This document shows positions 27,103 through 36,079 of a stretch of 64,000 nt of DNA, in pieces. The notes beneath the pieces are model-generated. The model was not told the origin of the DNA. It worked only from the letters and a program-made list of their open reading frames with translations, and did not search any database. The position numbers and the translations under genes are program-made. Location: positions 62,001 to 126,000 of the forward strand of contig NZ_JAELXQ010000003.1 in NCBI RefSeq assembly GCF_016427605.1. Direction: 5' to 3'. Numbering within the stretch: the first letter of the stretch is position 1; each line of letters opens with the position of its first letter. This DNA is from Ochrobactrum sp. Q0168. GTDB lineage: Bacteria; Pseudomonadota; Alphaproteobacteria; Rhizobiales; Rhizobiaceae.

Positions 27103-28971
27103 ATGTTATACGAAACTGACAAATGTGACAGCCTCTTGGTTCTGCGCTCAAATTCCGATATTGCAGGCATCATTGATATAGTGGGGATATCGGGCATGGG
27201 CGACGGCATGGAAACGATACCATCTTCCAAGCCTTTGGAGGGTATGGCGGCGGCCAGCCCGATTGTCTTTTCCGACACTCTGGGGCTGTTTCAGCGCGCT
27301 GCCGCCCCCTGTCTCGATTTGGTTGTCGTGTTTGCAAGCCCCTGGGGGCTGGAAGAACTCTGCACCACGCGGAAGTTCTGGCGGATCATTGCCGACAGGC
27401 TGTCGAGCCGCGGTATCGCATCTCTACGCTTTGACTGGCCGGGGACCGGCGACGGGCGCGACGGCATCGACTTTTCTTCCGGCCTGGAACTCTGGCGAAA
27501 GACGCTGATCGAAGCAGCCGACAAGGCGCGGCTTTTGTCGGGCGCAAGCCGCGTGGTGGTCATCGGGCAGAGCCTTGGTGCGGCGGTTGCCGCTGAAACC
27601 GGACCGCGTATCGAAGGTCTGGAAGCGATGGCGCTGCTGGCATCGGTGATTTCCGGTCGGTTTTACACCCGCGAACTCGCGGTGTGGTCGAGCATGGTGG
27701 ATGCCGATCTTGGCCTTCCCGACGCGCAGCGGATCAAGGGGGCCGTTTCCATCGCATCCCTGACGATGACGCCGGAAATTGCGACTGAAGTGAAGAAGAT
27801 CAATCTCCTGTCGTTGGCTGAAAAGCCTGCGGACACGTGCCTTCTGCTTGCAAGGGCTGACCGCCCGAACGACGCGGAACTGGCCGGGCATCTTGAAAAG
27901 CTCGGCGTGGCAGTCACGGTTGAAGCCTTCACCGATTACGACAAGCTGATTTCCAACCCGGTTATTTCGCACCTGCCGTTGAATGTCGCGGATCGACTGG
28001 TCGATTGGGCAGTGGCGCTTGCGGGTTCCAGGCCCGCCCGAAACAGTGCCGATGAAACCAGCCTCGGCGGGCAGATTGCGGACGACGGCTTTGTCGAAAC
28101 GCCACTGGCCTTCGGCCCCAACAATCGTCTGTCGGGTGTGCTGTGCAAACCCTTAGGCGAAAGAAAGGGACAGACGGTGCTGTTTCTGTCGTCCTCTTAT
28201 GATCGGCGCGTAGGATGGGGGCGAACCACCGTCGATATGGCGCGCAGATTGGCGCGGGACGGTGTGCCGTCGCTGCGCTTCGATATCGCCAATGCTGGCG
28301 ACAGCCCGCCCAATCCGGGCATGCCGGAGCAGGTGCTCTATTCCCATGGGCCGGAGGCCGATGTCGCTGACGCGCTCGATTATCTGGACGGAATCGGGCT
28401 GGGGCGTCCGGTGTTGGCCGGGCGTTGCAGCGGCGCTTTCCTCGGGCTGCATTGCGCAGTGCTGGATGAGCGGGTATCAGGTGCCGTGCTGGTCAATCCG
28501 GTGACATTCTATTGGTCGCCGGAGCTTTTGGTTGAAGATGTCGTGCGGGAGGGCAACCGGACGCTGGAAGATTACGGCAGCCGCGCCATGCGTCTCGATA
28601 CGTTCAAGCGTCTGTTCCGTGGAGAACTCGATATTCGCGCTATCCTGCGCAACCTTGCGCGGGGTGTCGGCGGACGGGTGCTTGGGCTGGCGCGCAAGCT
28701 TTTGCGCAGTCGCACGGTTGAAGGCAGGGCGATCTATTCCGCTTTCGACGAATTGAAGCTGCGGCAGGTGCCGCTGACGCTGGTCTATGCCGAGAAGGAC
28801 AGCGGTCGCGAGCATTTCAATTACTATTTTGATCAGGCAGGCGACAAGGTACAGGGCTTTGACAATGTGAAAGTCGCGGTCATTCCGGACGCCGATCACA
28901 ATCTGACGCCGGAACATGCGCGCAGGATCTATATCGACGCTATCCGCTCGCTGGCTTTGAAAACGCCTTAG
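27103..28971 (+). CDS. two-domain alpha/beta hydrolase, second domain with Cys nucleophile
   Basis: A 622-residue protein with two alpha/beta hydrolase units in tandem. The first (about residues 70-300) has RFDWPGTGDG and the elbow GQSLGAA with Ser157. The second (about 340-615) has RFDIANAGDSP and the elbow AGRCSGAF, in which Cys442 replaces the nucleophilic Ser of GxSxG. The Asp in YAEKDSG and the His in DADHNLTPEH appear intact. It may act as a thioesterase, acyltransferase or peptidase. I use the ATG at 27103; ATGs at 27196 and 27208 would drop a non-conserved leader and are plausible. It runs convergently into the amino acid:carrier protein ligase cluster, and its stop overlaps that of the GH2 gene by four bases. 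Confidence 0.75.
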   Translation: MLYETDKCDSLLVLRSNSDIAGIIDIVGISGMGDGMETIPSSKPLEGMAAASPIVFSDTLGLFQRAAAPCLDLVVVFASPWGLEELCTTRKFWRIIADRLSSRGIASLRFDWPGTGDGRDGIDFSSGLELWRKTLIEAADKARLLSGASRVVVIGQSLGAAVAAETGPRIEGLEAMALLASVISGRFYTRELAVWSSMVDADLGLPDAQRIKGAVSIASLTMTPEIATEVKKINLLSLAEKPADTCLLLARADRPNDAELAGHLEKLGVAVTVEAFTDYDKLISNPVISHLPLNVADRLVDWAVALAGSRPARNSADETSLGGQIADDGFVETPLAFGPNNRLSGVLCKPLGERKGQTVLFLSSSYDRRVGWGRTTVDMARRLARDGVPSLRFDIANAGDSPPNPGMPEQVLYSHGPEADVADALDYLDGIGLGRPVLAGRCSGAFLGLHCAVLDERVSGAVLVNPVTFYWSPELLVEDVVREGNRTLEDYGSRAMRLDTFKRLFRGELDIRAILRNLARGVGGRVLGLARKLLRSRTVEGRAIYSAFDELKLRQVPLTLVYAEKDSGREHFNYYFDQAGDKVQGFDNVKVAVIPDADHNLTPEHARRIYIDAIRSLALKTP

Positions 28972-31439
28972 AACCAGACGGTGCGCGCCGATCCGGCAAT
29001 GCGAATTTCGCCGGATGGTCTGCCTTCGAAACCTTGGCGGGGGAGAAGCGCGACACGCTTCGTCTCGCCGGGAGCGAGATGGAACCAGTTTTCCGTCGCC
29101 CGCCAGCCTTCCGCGTCGATGCTGACCGATTGCGCCAGCACGGATGTGCTCAGATCAACGAACCAGTTGCCGTTCTCTTCCACGACACTGCATTCAATTG
29201 TGGCGTCGTGAAAGGCCTTGGTGCGTCCCTGCGGAAAATGAAAGGCCTCGGCAATCGTGGCTTCGCCGCGTTTTAATCGGGCAACCGTCGCGTCATGGGC
29301 CGGAGGGCCGAAGCGGTAGGTGTATGTGGTGTCGAAAAATGCACCGAACAATTCGGTCGCTGGTATGGTGACGCCGGAACGCGGCGACAGGGAAAGATCG
29401 CGCCGACCGCTCACGACGGCTTGCGCCCCGGCGCGCAGGCAGGTGAGTTCCAGTGTCAGCTCGGCGGCACGGGCTTGTTCATTGAGCACGTGAATGGCAA
29501 GCCCGTTGACGCCTTCGTCGGTCAGGCCAACCTGTACCGGGCGAAAAGCGCGTTTCAGCCCATGCCATGCGGGTTTCGGTTCGCAAGTCGCATCGACCAA
29601 GCCCCAGCCTGCACCCGGCAACACATCCTGAAACATCCAGACCAGAGCGCCGAAACAAGTGCTTGCCGGTCGCCGCCATTCGGCAAAGGTCGCCTCCATC
29701 ACTTCCGCCGTAACAGCGCGGGAAAGATGGAGATATTGCTCCATGTCCTCCCGCCGCAAGCGGGCAGGGTCGTAGCCATAGAGCATTTCCAGATAGGCAT
29801 CGCGCACGTCTTCGAAATCCCACGAGACGCCGCGATCACGCGGAACACGCGCTTTCCAGCGCGAATCATGGACGGCGGGCACGTCGAGATGCGCCTTGAG
29901 CGTGCGCGCTTCTGGAACATTGGAGAAAGCCAGACTTTCGGTCGCAAAGCGCACTTCGGCGCGGCGCGCATCGTCCAGCGGTCTGCAATAGGCGCTGACG
30001 CCATAATAATGGCTGACGCCTTCATTGCTGATGAAGGGCAGCGCCCCATCGCAAGGCGAGTTTGGCACATAGGGAATCTCGGGGCAGAACTCGCGCACGA
30101 CGCCAGGCAGAATTTCTTCGGTCAGCGCGCCTTTCCAGATTGTCGCGGGCAGGCCCATCATGGCGCCCTGCTGGTAAATTTCGCTGCCGCCGCATAACAC
30201 AGTCAGCGAAGGTGCATGGCGAACGGCGGCAAGGAGTTGTTTGGCTTCCGTGCGCACTTTCGCGACAAAGCCTTCGTCTTTCACCGGATAGTCGAAATTG
30301 GCGAACATGAAGTCCTGCCAGACCATGATGCCGAGTTCATCGCAAAGGGCATAAAAGTCCGGCGTCTCATAAGCCGTAATGCCGCTGATGCGCAGCATGT
30401 TCATGCCCGCATCCTGCGCGAGCTGTAACCACGGTTGATAGTCCGCGCGTGCGCCTGGCAGGCGAACGATGTCGGCGGAACTCCAGACAGCGCCGCGACA
30501 AAAGACTTTCTCGCCATTGATCACCAGCGCGAAGTATTTTCCGTCCGCGCCGCGATCAACGCCGATGCGTCGAAAGCCGGTGCGGCCAAGCCGCTGCATT
30601 TCGCCATCGCGCGACAATTCCACATCGTGGAGTGTTGGCGTGCCATGAGTATGCGGCCACCATGGCTCCACGGCGGGGATGGTCAGTTTTGCCTGCCAGT
30701 GACCATCGGCGTCTCTTTCGCAGGCGACCTGCGCACCCGCGCAATGCAGGGTCAGATGTTGGGCCCTACCGTCATAGGTAAAACTGACAGTAAGTTCTCC
30801 GTCGCCGCTTTCACGAAGCGTGGATTGGATGGAAATATGGCTGACGGCTTCTGCATCAGGTCGGCTGATCGTCACCGGACGCCATGGGCCGACGGCATGA
30901 ACTTCCGGGCACCAGCCCGGCATGTGGCCGAACGCAGTCGTGCGGATCAGGCGCAAGCCTTGCGTGTTCATCAATTGCGTGCGCCAGCGCGCGCGCGGTC
31001 CCTTTTGTTCCAGCCGGGGGGCAAGAGCGCGGAAACAAAGCGCCAGTTCGTCCGAACCCGTCAGCGTGACTGGCAGGTCGTGGGCGAGGAACATGCTGTC
31101 GCTAGTGTGAACCAAAACGCCGTTCAGATAGATTTCGCAGATCGAAGCAAGACCCGCAAAATGCAGCACCGCCTCACCGGGCGGCTCAGACAAGTCGAGG
31201 AAATACCACGCATCCTGATCGTGCAGCGGTGTCGGCGAAGCGCGATTGAATTGCCCGGCCTTTTCAAGTGCTTCCGCCACCGTGCCCGGAACGGGCGCAT
31301 CGAGATGGCCCCCGTTGCGCGGTACGTCAGCGGGCGTTGCGGCCTCGTTGGCTGCGGTCAGGAAAAGCCGCCAGCCCTCAGCAAGCATGCGGCTTGATGC
31401 GGCTTGTTCAGGCAGCATCGCGACCAAGTTCTGTTGCAA
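28968..31439 (-). CDS. glycoside hydrolase family 2, beta-mannosidase-like
   Basis: An 823-residue protein of the GH2 clan. It has a sugar-binding jelly-roll domain (about 1-190), an Ig-like domain (about 195-290), and a TIM barrel with the acid/base Glu420 in LCGGSEIYQQ and the probable nucleophile Glu501 in RFATESLAFSN. The latter equals the FxSE signature of beta-mannosidases. C-terminal beta domains follow, with VDATCEPKPAWHGLKRAF. No signal peptide is present, so it should act in the cytoplasm, unusual for a polysaccharide-degrading enzyme. The TTG at 31439 is preceded by GGAG at good spacing; an ATG at 31418 is the alternative. The start overlaps the DUF1839 gene by 32 bases. It closes the ACP-ligase operon, so it may trim a glycosylated product rather than feed on mannan. 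Confidence 0.8.
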   Translation of the reverse strand: MQQNLVAMLPEQAASSRMLAEGWRLFLTAANEAATPADVPRNGGHLDAPVPGTVAEALEKAGQFNRASPTPLHDQDAWYFLDLSEPPGEAVLHFAGLASICEIYLNGVLVHTSDSMFLAHDLPVTLTGSDELALCFRALAPRLEQKGPRARWRTQLMNTQGLRLIRTTAFGHMPGWCPEVHAVGPWRPVTISRPDAEAVSHISIQSTLRESGDGELTVSFTYDGRAQHLTLHCAGAQVACERDADGHWQAKLTIPAVEPWWPHTHGTPTLHDVELSRDGEMQRLGRTGFRRIGVDRGADGKYFALVINGEKVFCRGAVWSSADIVRLPGARADYQPWLQLAQDAGMNMLRISGITAYETPDFYALCDELGIMVWQDFMFANFDYPVKDEGFVAKVRTEAKQLLAAVRHAPSLTVLCGGSEIYQQGAMMGLPATIWKGALTEEILPGVVREFCPEIPYVPNSPCDGALPFISNEGVSHYYGVSAYCRPLDDARRAEVRFATESLAFSNVPEARTLKAHLDVPAVHDSRWKARVPRDRGVSWDFEDVRDAYLEMLYGYDPARLRREDMEQYLHLSRAVTAEVMEATFAEWRRPASTCFGALVWMFQDVLPGAGWGLVDATCEPKPAWHGLKRAFRPVQVGLTDEGVNGLAIHVLNEQARAAELTLELTCLRAGAQAVVSGRRDLSLSPRSGVTIPATELFGAFFDTTYTYRFGPPAHDATVARLKRGEATIAEAFHFPQGRTKAFHDATIECSVVEENGNWFVDLSTSVLAQSVSIDAEGWRATENWFHLAPGETKRVALLPRQGFEGRPSGEIRIAGSARTVWF

Positions 31440-32388
31440 GCGCTCCGGTCATGCGATCCCATGCATCGGCAGCAGGTAGCAGTGCATTTGCCAGCGTATC
31501 GAACTTCTTGCGCATCACGGCACGGGCAAGCTGGAACTGCACGGCCTTGGCGGTTTCGGCGATCTGGATCGCATCGGCGCTCGCCGAAGCAAAGTGCCTG
31601 CCTTCACCCAGCCATTGCAGATGGCTTGCGGCCAGTTCGAAATTCGCGCCAAGCTGGCGCAGCGTATTGAACGCATATTTGTGGAAGAAGCCGAAGGGAC
31701 GCTCCGCAATGGCTTCCACCTGTGCCGGAAACACAGCGGCGAAGGCGCGGATCGGATTGTCCTTGGGTCTGCGCGCAAAGTGGCGCGGCAGCAGAATTTC
31801 CGCCACGCGCCGCTGATGCGCTTCACCGGGCACATCCTTCGGGAATTTGGCAAATTCCGTATAGGGCAGGAAGGGCAGGTCGGATTCCGTCAGATGACGC
31901 TGGAAGACACCGTCGAAATCATCCCCCTCCAGATGGTAGAAACCGCCATTATGGAAATAATCGAGCGAGCGGTTCGCAACATCCATGCGGTTGATCGCGA
32001 TGGTGGTCTTGCCATGCTCGGTGCGATAGCTGACGCCATGCGTATCAGGCATGAAATAGCTGTCCATCTCCACCATGCAGAGCCGCCCGCGCGCAATCTG
32101 CTCCGCGATATGGCCTTCCACACTGTCGAAGATCGCAAGTTCCGTCGCCCGCACGCCATAGAGCGCTTCGAGGTCTTCCAGCGGCACCTTGAAGAAGGTG
32201 AACTGGTCGCCCTCGAAATCCTGCGTCAGCGTAAAGCCCAGCATGGCTTCGGGGGCGACCCGAAGCGACGCCAGCACTTCGATCCAGAGATCGACATAGC
32301 AATTGGTTTCAGGCCAGATGCGTGTCTGCGCATGCAGCGCATGCGGCGCGTAGGTTTCTGGCGAGATATGCGGAAAAACTGCCTGCAT
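31408..32388 (-). CDS. DUF1839 family protein of the carrier-protein ligase cluster
   Basis: A 326-residue soluble protein of the DUF1839 family, function undetermined. The start contains the conserved TRIWPETNCYVDLWIEVL (Cys near residue 30). The middle has FEGDQFTFFKVPLEDLE, MDSYFMPDTHGVSY and the final portion of the core NGGFYHLEGDD. A buried Cys and His reminiscent of a cysteine-peptidase or acyltransferase fold (BtrH-like) can be imagined, but no catalytic triad is certain. The ATG at 32388 begins where conservation begins, and the gene lies 41 bases after the ligase. DUF1839 proteins are typically encoded next to amino acid:[carrier protein] ligases, so it is probably a transferase or hydrolase acting on aminoacyl-ACP. 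This is inference from context. Confidence 0.8.
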   Translation of the reverse strand: MQAVFPHISPETYAPHALHAQTRIWPETNCYVDLWIEVLASLRVAPEAMLGFTLTQDFEGDQFTFFKVPLEDLEALYGVRATELAIFDSVEGHIAEQIARGRLCMVEMDSYFMPDTHGVSYRTEHGKTTIAINRMDVANRSLDYFHNGGFYHLEGDDFDGVFQRHLTESDLPFLPYTEFAKFPKDVPGEAHQRRVAEILLPRHFARRPKDNPIRAFAAVFPAQVEAIAERPFGFFHKYAFNTLRQLGANFELAASHLQWLGEGRHFASASADAIQIAETAKAVQFQLARAVMRKKFDTLANALLPAADAWDRMTGALATELGRDAA

Positions 32389-32429
32389 AACCTTAATCGA
32401 TCCTCGTTTCACTCCGGTCGGATTATGCT

Positions 32430-33338
32430 TTAACCCCACAATTCGTTGCGCACGCTCTCCGGCCAAGCTTTGACGTCGAGACCGTGATGATGGAACAGCG
32501 CCAGGGCGATGCGCTCCAGTCCGAAGCCGACGCAAGCCGTATGCGCAACTTCACCGTCGTGCTGCGACAGGCCCCATTTCACGCCGAACTGGTCCTGATG
32601 ATAGTTGAAGCTCATGCAGGCGGTCGGCTTTTCGGTGCTGGTGATCGGGATCAGCAGTTCGAATTTCAGGTTCTGGTCGCGCTGGTTGTTGACCAGCAAA
32701 CGGCCCGCGCGTCCGAAGAAAGGATCATTCGCCACGTCGATTTCAACCGGCAGGCCGACTTTCTTCATCATGTCCGTACCGCGCTCGATCCAGAGCTGAC
32801 GGAATTCCATCACATCGGCTTCGGTGCCCATACGCACATATTCGCGCATGCGGAACAGCTGCTGACGGGCAGGGTCCACCGATGGTTCATGGCGGAAGCA
32901 ATAGGATTGCAGGTCATAGAGGCCGCCGCCCTGCGGCAGCGGACCGCGCTTGGCAATCGTCGGATAGAGCGGATAGCAGGCGGCGGGCGTCAGGACGATA
33001 TCGGTTGCCTTCTGCTCCAGCGTCCAGTCTTGCCCTTCATCCATGCATTTGATGAGGTTGATATGGTCGAGCTCGCAGCCGCAAAAACTGTGCACCGTGC
33101 CGGCCAGCTGTGGGAAGCTCTTCATATAGCCGCTTTTTTCAAAGTAAGCGCGATTGAGGCCGGGTGGAAAGCGGATTGCTTCCGCGCCATCACCGCCGCC
33201 AGTGCGGTCAATGAGGCGCTCAAAAGCCACGATGACATCTTCAAACTGGCCGGAGCGCCCGTAAAGGCCGTCCACGCCGGTTTCGATCAGCAGTCCGGCA
33301 TCGAAAAGCCGGTTGAGAAAAGATCTTTGCGCGTCCAT
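32430..33338 (-). CDS. amino acid:[carrier protein] ligase (class II aaRS-like)
   Basis: A 302-residue homologue of the catalytic core of atypical seryl-tRNA synthetases that has no tRNA-binding domain. Motif 2 is [20 protein letters not shown] (residues 145-164) and motif 3 is [12 protein letters not shown] (271-282). Three predicted zinc ligands, Cys121 (TPAACYP), Glu166 (RMREY) and Cys269 (HTACVG), are spaced exactly as in the characterised Bradyrhizobium ligase (Cys131, Glu176, Cys279), which is shifted by ten residues. That family (described by Mocibob and colleagues) activates a small amino acid such as glycine or alanine with ATP and loads it on the phosphopantetheine of a dedicated carrier protein. 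Here the ACP gene is two genes upstream. The gap to the flavoprotein gene is four bases. The amino acid specificity is inferred. Confidence 0.92.
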   Translation of the reverse strand: MDAQRSFLNRLFDAGLLIETGVDGLYGRSGQFEDVIVAFERLIDRTGGGDGAEAIRFPPGLNRAYFEKSGYMKSFPQLAGTVHSFCGCELDHINLIKCMDEGQDWTLEQKATDIVLTPAACYPLYPTIAKRGPLPQGGGLYDLQSYCFRHEPSVDPARQQLFRMREYVRMGTEADVMEFRQLWIERGTDMMKKVGLPVEIDVANDPFFGRAGRLLVNNQRDQNLKFELLIPITSTEKPTACMSFNYHQDQFGVKWGLSQHDGEVAHTACVGFGLERIALALFHHHGLDVKAWPESVRNELWG

Positions 33339-33342
33339 GGCG

Positions 33343-34515
33343 TTATCCCAAGAGGCTTGTGTTCTGTTTGTGAATGAGCAGCATGGTCGCCGTGTTGCCG
33401 AGGATGCGCTCGTTGGAAATCATCAACTGGGCCGAATGCGCATCGCGCAAATGGCGGCCAAGGCTGTAGGGCGTGCCGTTCTTGTAGCCCATAATGCCGC
33501 ACACTAGCATGGCGTGGTTGATGACCTGCAGAATGGTCTGCGATGCGGCAATCTTCAGATTGTTCATCGCGATGGCAAAGCCCATGGAGGCAAGCTTGTC
33601 GGCGTCGTGCTTCGCGTCCTTATAGGTCTTGAGGCAGGCGACGATTTCCGATTTCAACATTTGCAGCATGTTGGAGGCCTCCGCGACGCGCAAAGCGCCC
33701 GGCTGCGGTGCGCCCGGATTGCGACGCGCCGCGGCACGCACGAAAGCTTGTGCGCGGTTCACCGCATCGACGGCGATGCCGTACCAGAGCGAACTCCACA
33801 ATGTGTGCGACTGGGCCAGCATGGATTGCGCGGCAATCTCGGCAAATGGATGCGGCAGGATCTGCACCTTGTCCGCTTCGCCCCGGAACACAAAGCCTTC
33901 CGAACAGGTGCCACGCATGCCAAGCGTGTCCCATTCATTGGTCTTTTCCAGCGTGTACTGGTCTTTCCGGAAAACGGTCATGACCTGATCGGACGAGGCC
34001 GCATCCTTGTGGGAGCGCGAGGTGATCAGGATGGCATCGGCATAAACGCCATAGGAAATAACCGTGGCATTCTTTTCCAGACGGCAGGTGTCGCCGTCGA
34101 TTTCGATCGCGCATATGGAATTGCGCAGATCGCCGCCAATGCCGCCTTCCGTGGTCGCCGAGGCGAGCAGCAACTGCTCGTCCGAGACGTTACGCATGAA
34201 ATTGCGATGCCAATCGACAGATTGCCCATGCTCCACAAGGCTGGACAGCTTGATGTGATGCATGGCGAAGATCATCGCGCTTGCAGCGCAGGATTGCCCC
34301 AGAATGCAGCAGAGTTCCGCAATCTGGTCGATCTCCGCGCTTTCGCCGCCCAGATCGCGTGACACCTGAATGCCCAGCAATCGCTCGGCTTTCATCGCAT
34401 CGATGGCTTCTTGCGGAAAGCGCCCTTCCTTGTCGACGCTATCGGCAAATTTTCCGGCGATGGCTGCTACGCGACCCGCACGCTCGGAAAGACTATTCCC
34501 CCCGCCTGCATTCAT
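33343..34515 (-). CDS. acyl-CoA dehydrogenase-like flavoprotein
   Basis: A 390-residue protein of the acyl-CoA dehydrogenase superfamily: an N-terminal helical domain with [12 protein letters not shown], a middle beta domain with the FAD-related [17 protein letters not shown] and the [16 protein letters not shown] substrate-loop sequence, and a C-terminal helical domain. In a carrier-protein cluster it could oxidise an aminoacyl or acyl thioester held on ACP, as proline-specific dehydrogenases do in pyrrole biosynthesis. No amino acid specificity can be read from the sequence. Its start shares one base with the ACP stop (TAATG overlap), so the two are translationally coupled. The enzyme is about 30-40 residues shorter than many ACADs, but the core seems complete. 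Confidence 0.85.
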   Translation of the reverse strand: MNAGGGNSLSERAGRVAAIAGKFADSVDKEGRFPQEAIDAMKAERLLGIQVSRDLGGESAEIDQIAELCCILGQSCAASAMIFAMHHIKLSSLVEHGQSVDWHRNFMRNVSDEQLLLASATTEGGIGGDLRNSICAIEIDGDTCRLEKNATVISYGVYADAILITSRSHKDAASSDQVMTVFRKDQYTLEKTNEWDTLGMRGTCSEGFVFRGEADKVQILPHPFAEIAAQSMLAQSHTLWSSLWYGIAVDAVNRAQAFVRAAARRNPGAPQPGALRVAEASNMLQMLKSEIVACLKTYKDAKHDADKLASMGFAIAMNNLKIAASQTILQVINHAMLVCGIMGYKNGTPYSLGRHLRDAHSAQLMISNERILGNTATMLLIHKQNTSLLG

Positions 34516-34766
34516 TACGCGGCCTCATTATCCTTGAGGATAGTGGTGATCGTCTGTTCAATCGCGCTGATGCTCGCAAAAGATTTGCGATTGAGAAACT
34601 GGTCCGGAAATTCGATGTCAAACTTGTCTTCAAGGCCCAGCATCAGCTGCACCGAGGCAAAGGACGACAGGCCCGCCGTGTAGAGATCGGCATCGTCTGC
34701 GATTTCCGTCACAGCTATGGGCAATCCGCCCACCTTTGCCAGAATTTCCCGAATGGATTCATTCAT
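34515..34766 (-). CDS. acyl carrier protein, dedicated to the ligase cluster
   Basis: An 83-residue acidic four-helix carrier protein. The phosphopantetheine attachment Ser is Ser35 in YTAGLSSFASVQLML, where the usual DSL reads SSF. A typical acidic helix II follows (GLEDKFDIEFPDQFL). It is not the fatty-acid AcpP, which has the LGADSLDTVE signature. It is the first gene of the operon ACP - flavoprotein - ligase - DUF1839 - GH2, with its stop overlapping the next start by one base. It should be made holo by a phosphopantetheinyl transferase encoded elsewhere; none is in this window. Confidence 0.9.
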   Translation of the reverse strand: MNESIREILAKVGGLPIAVTEIADDADLYTAGLSSFASVQLMLGLEDKFDIEFPDQFLNRKSFASISAIEQTITTILKDNEAA

Positions 34767-35143
34767 GATTCATTTCCCCGCTCTTGGTGCGCGCGCCGAC
34801 GCAAGCGTCTTCACCCGCCCACCTTTGCCTCTGATAGCTCTTGAGGTCTGCAACCCCTGCTTGAGGCGATATTAGTACCGGCAAGCCTTTATATTATGTT
34901 GACAGGACGGGGCGGCTCCCGGTCAAATATGCAAAGCGTCGCATATAGTTAAATATTAATGATCTTCGCGGGTGGAGTCTGGCCATAAAGGCAGGTTCGA
35001 AGCAAAAATTTAGTTTATATGGATGCTTGTTTTAAATTTATCGATATTCAGAACGTGGATATTCGCATTCTCTTATTGATCTAATAATATTCTTTGATAA
35101 TAAAAAGAGAATTGCGAAAGTTTAATGTCCATGAAGTCTTGAA
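34767..35143. other. AT-rich divergent promoter region with a long hairpin
   Basis: No gene is seen. The stretch 34860-35143 is clearly more AT-rich than its neighbours. An inverted repeat runs CGCATTCTCTT (35064-35074) to AAGAGAATTGCG (35105-35116) and is partly extended inward by TTATT/AATAA. It may be a leader structure for the AEC gene or a binding site for a nucleoid protein. Confidence 0.4.
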
Positions 35144-36079
35144 ATGATCGATATCATTTACGTTATAACGCCGATATTCGCGCTCATGGCATTTGGTTTT
35201 ATTGCTGTGAAAATGGGGTTCTTTCCCGCTTCTGGTGTCGGCAGTCTCATTTCCTTCGTGAATAATTTTGCCACACCCTGTCTGCTGTTCTACTCGATCA
35301 CCACCAGCGACTTTCGTTCGGCCTTCGATTTCAAGATCATCGGGCCGTTTTATGCGGCGGCGCTGATCTGTTTTGTGCTGGGCATTACCATTGCCCGCAA
35401 AGTTTATGCAAATCGTCCGGGCGAGAGCGTGTCGGTCGGTTTCTCCGGCACATTCACCAACACAGTGCTGATCGGCCTGCCGATCATGACACGCGCCTAT
35501 GGCGATCAGGCGCTGCCAGTCACCTTGTCCATTATCGGCCTGCACGGGGCGACCCTGCTGACGGTCGGCATGATGACGATGGAGTTGGTGCGCCGCGACG
35601 GTGAGGTTTTGAGCAAGACAATCATTGTCGCTCTGCGCCGTATTGGCTCCAACCCGCTCATCTGGGGTATTGCCACCGGCATTATCGGTTCAAGCGTTGG
35701 CCTCCGGCTGATAGAGCCTGCGGATGCGTTTTTCTCGATGATGGCGCAGTCGGTTGTGCCGGTTTCGCTGTTCGGCATCGGCGGCGCGCTGACCCAGTTC
35801 AAGCTGTCGGAAAACTGGAAACAGGCCCTCATTGCATCGATCATCAAACTGATGGTGCATCCAGCGCTAGCCTATATCCTGATGATTTGGGTGCTAAAGG
35901 TGCCAGTGGAAACCGCGCGCTATGGCGTGCTGCTGGCCGCCATGCCTGCCGGTGTGAATATCTATATATTCGCGACCTATTATAACCGCGCCTCCGGTGT
36001 GGCGGCCAATGCTATCCTCATCGGTACGGTGCTTTCAGCGGTCACCATGTCCTTCTGGCTGTATATTCTCGCAGTCTAG
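35144..36079 (+). CDS. AEC family transporter (auxin efflux carrier family)
   Basis: A 311-residue integral membrane protein with ten predicted helices. It matches the AEC (bile/auxin carrier fold) family, which exports or imports organic acids or other small anions. Visible family sequences are the first helix IDIIYVITPIFALMAFGFIA, the first-half core NNFATPCLLFYSI with the conserved Asn-Pro region, and the second-half GFSGTFTNTVLIGLPI and PAGVNIYIFATYY. The ATG at 35144 has no strong ribosome site, but the reading matches the family start. It is divergent from the ACP-ligase operon and ends in a 45-base convergent overlap with the EamA transporter gene. Substrate unknown. Confidence 0.88.
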   Translation: MIDIIYVITPIFALMAFGFIAVKMGFFPASGVGSLISFVNNFATPCLLFYSITTSDFRSAFDFKIIGPFYAAALICFVLGITIARKVYANRPGESVSVGFSGTFTNTVLIGLPIMTRAYGDQALPVTLSIIGLHGATLLTVGMMTMELVRRDGEVLSKTIIVALRRIGSNPLIWGIATGIIGSSVGLRLIEPADAFFSMMAQSVVPVSLFGIGGALTQFKLSENWKQALIASIIKLMVHPALAYILMIWVLKVPVETARYGVLLAAMPAGVNIYIFATYYNRASGVAANAILIGTVLSAVTMSFWLYILAV

